64,000 bases of DNA from JBAXQQ01 sp037131695 (lineage in GTDB: Bacteria > Armatimonadota > Hebobacteria > CAIYQO01). Below are positions 63,996 through 64,000 of this stretch, in pieces. Numbering within the stretch: position 1 is the stretch's first letter; every line of letters starts with the position of its first letter. Position numbers and translations under genes: made by a program. The notes under the pieces were generated by a model, which was not told the origin of the DNA, made no database searches, and saw nothing but the letters and a program-made list of their open reading frames with translations. Location of the stretch: assembly GCA_964638715.1 (NCBI GenBank), contig CAZWZF010000023.1, forward strand, positions 1-64,000, written 5' to 3'.

Positions 63996-64000
63996 AACGG

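Noticed and set aside
1..64000. tRNA or rRNA genes
   Set aside because: I saw no cloverleaf or rRNA-like stretches in any intergenic region, though a covariance search would be more reliable.
1..64000. Insertion sequences or prophage
   Set aside because: No transposase, integrase or phage structural genes were recognised. Repeats seen are tandem or short intergenic ones.

Overview
The window suggests a motile, diderm (Gram-negative type), probably anaerobic bacterium from a little-studied lineage; I cannot name the phylum from sequence alone. LptA-like and LptC-like proteins, a lipoprotein, a probable outer-membrane beta-barrel and a BepA-like M48 peptidase point to an outer membrane. A two-iron superoxide reductase, a ferritin and a set of [NiFe]-hydrogenase maturation genes point to anaerobic, H2-linked metabolism. 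A run of 100 Ns (5662-5761) inside a 7-bp tandem repeat shows a draft scaffold, so the genes either side of it may not be truly adjacent.

Layout. (1) 1-5.5 kb: a LacI-type regulator with a perfect 20-bp palindrome at its start; an XRE-cupin regulator followed by an acyl-CoA ligase; and, on the minus strand, a holB-like gene followed by two small paralogous unknown genes. (2) 5.6-8.5 kb: repeat and gap, dapF, and a convergent soluble GAF-PAS histidine kinase that shares a terminator with it. (3) 8.6-16 kb, minus strand: DUF512-type radical-SAM protein, hypF-hypC-hypD-hypE, then a flavin disulfide oxidoreductase. No hydrogenase subunits and no hypA or hypB are in view. (4) 16-17.2 kb: superoxide reductase and ferritin. 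(5) 17.2-26.6 kb: cell-envelope genes, namely a large secreted glycosidase-like protein with a PA14 domain, an outer-membrane barrel plus M48 peptidase, lptA-like and lptC-like genes, and a lipoprotein. (6) 26.6-36 kb: rpoB-rpoC as a separate unit with its own promoter and structured leader. (7) 36-64 kb: an almost continuous chemotaxis and flagellar region: mcp; cheW-A-C-D-B-R-Y; a GGDEF-EAL protein; cheX; fliM-fliN-fliG; then fliM2-fliN2-fliO-P-Q-R-flhB-flhA-flhF, a small membrane protein, fliA, a small charged protein and a SwrB-like protein; and on the minus strand fliD-fliS-fliT-like.

How the parts fit. The chemoreceptor signals through CheW/CheA to CheY and CheB. CheR, CheB, CheC and CheD give adaptation, and CheC and CheX are candidate CheY-P phosphatases in the absence of a visible cheZ. 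CheY-P would act on FliM/FliN/FliG. A second FliM-like/FliN-like pair opens the export-apparatus operon and lacks the N-terminal CheY-binding motif. FliA (sigma-28) probably controls late genes.

Most unusual are the RNA polymerase subunits. Beta carries a four-cysteine zinc-ribbon-like insert where E. coli has its beta-i9 insertion. Beta' is 1660 residues long, with an enlarged N-terminal helical insert, about 190 extra residues with two further zinc-ribbon-like motifs that split the ligands of the conserved second zinc site, a 55-residue helical insert in the trigger loop and an acidic tail. Several promoters or leaders also carry inverted repeats over or next to the -10 element.
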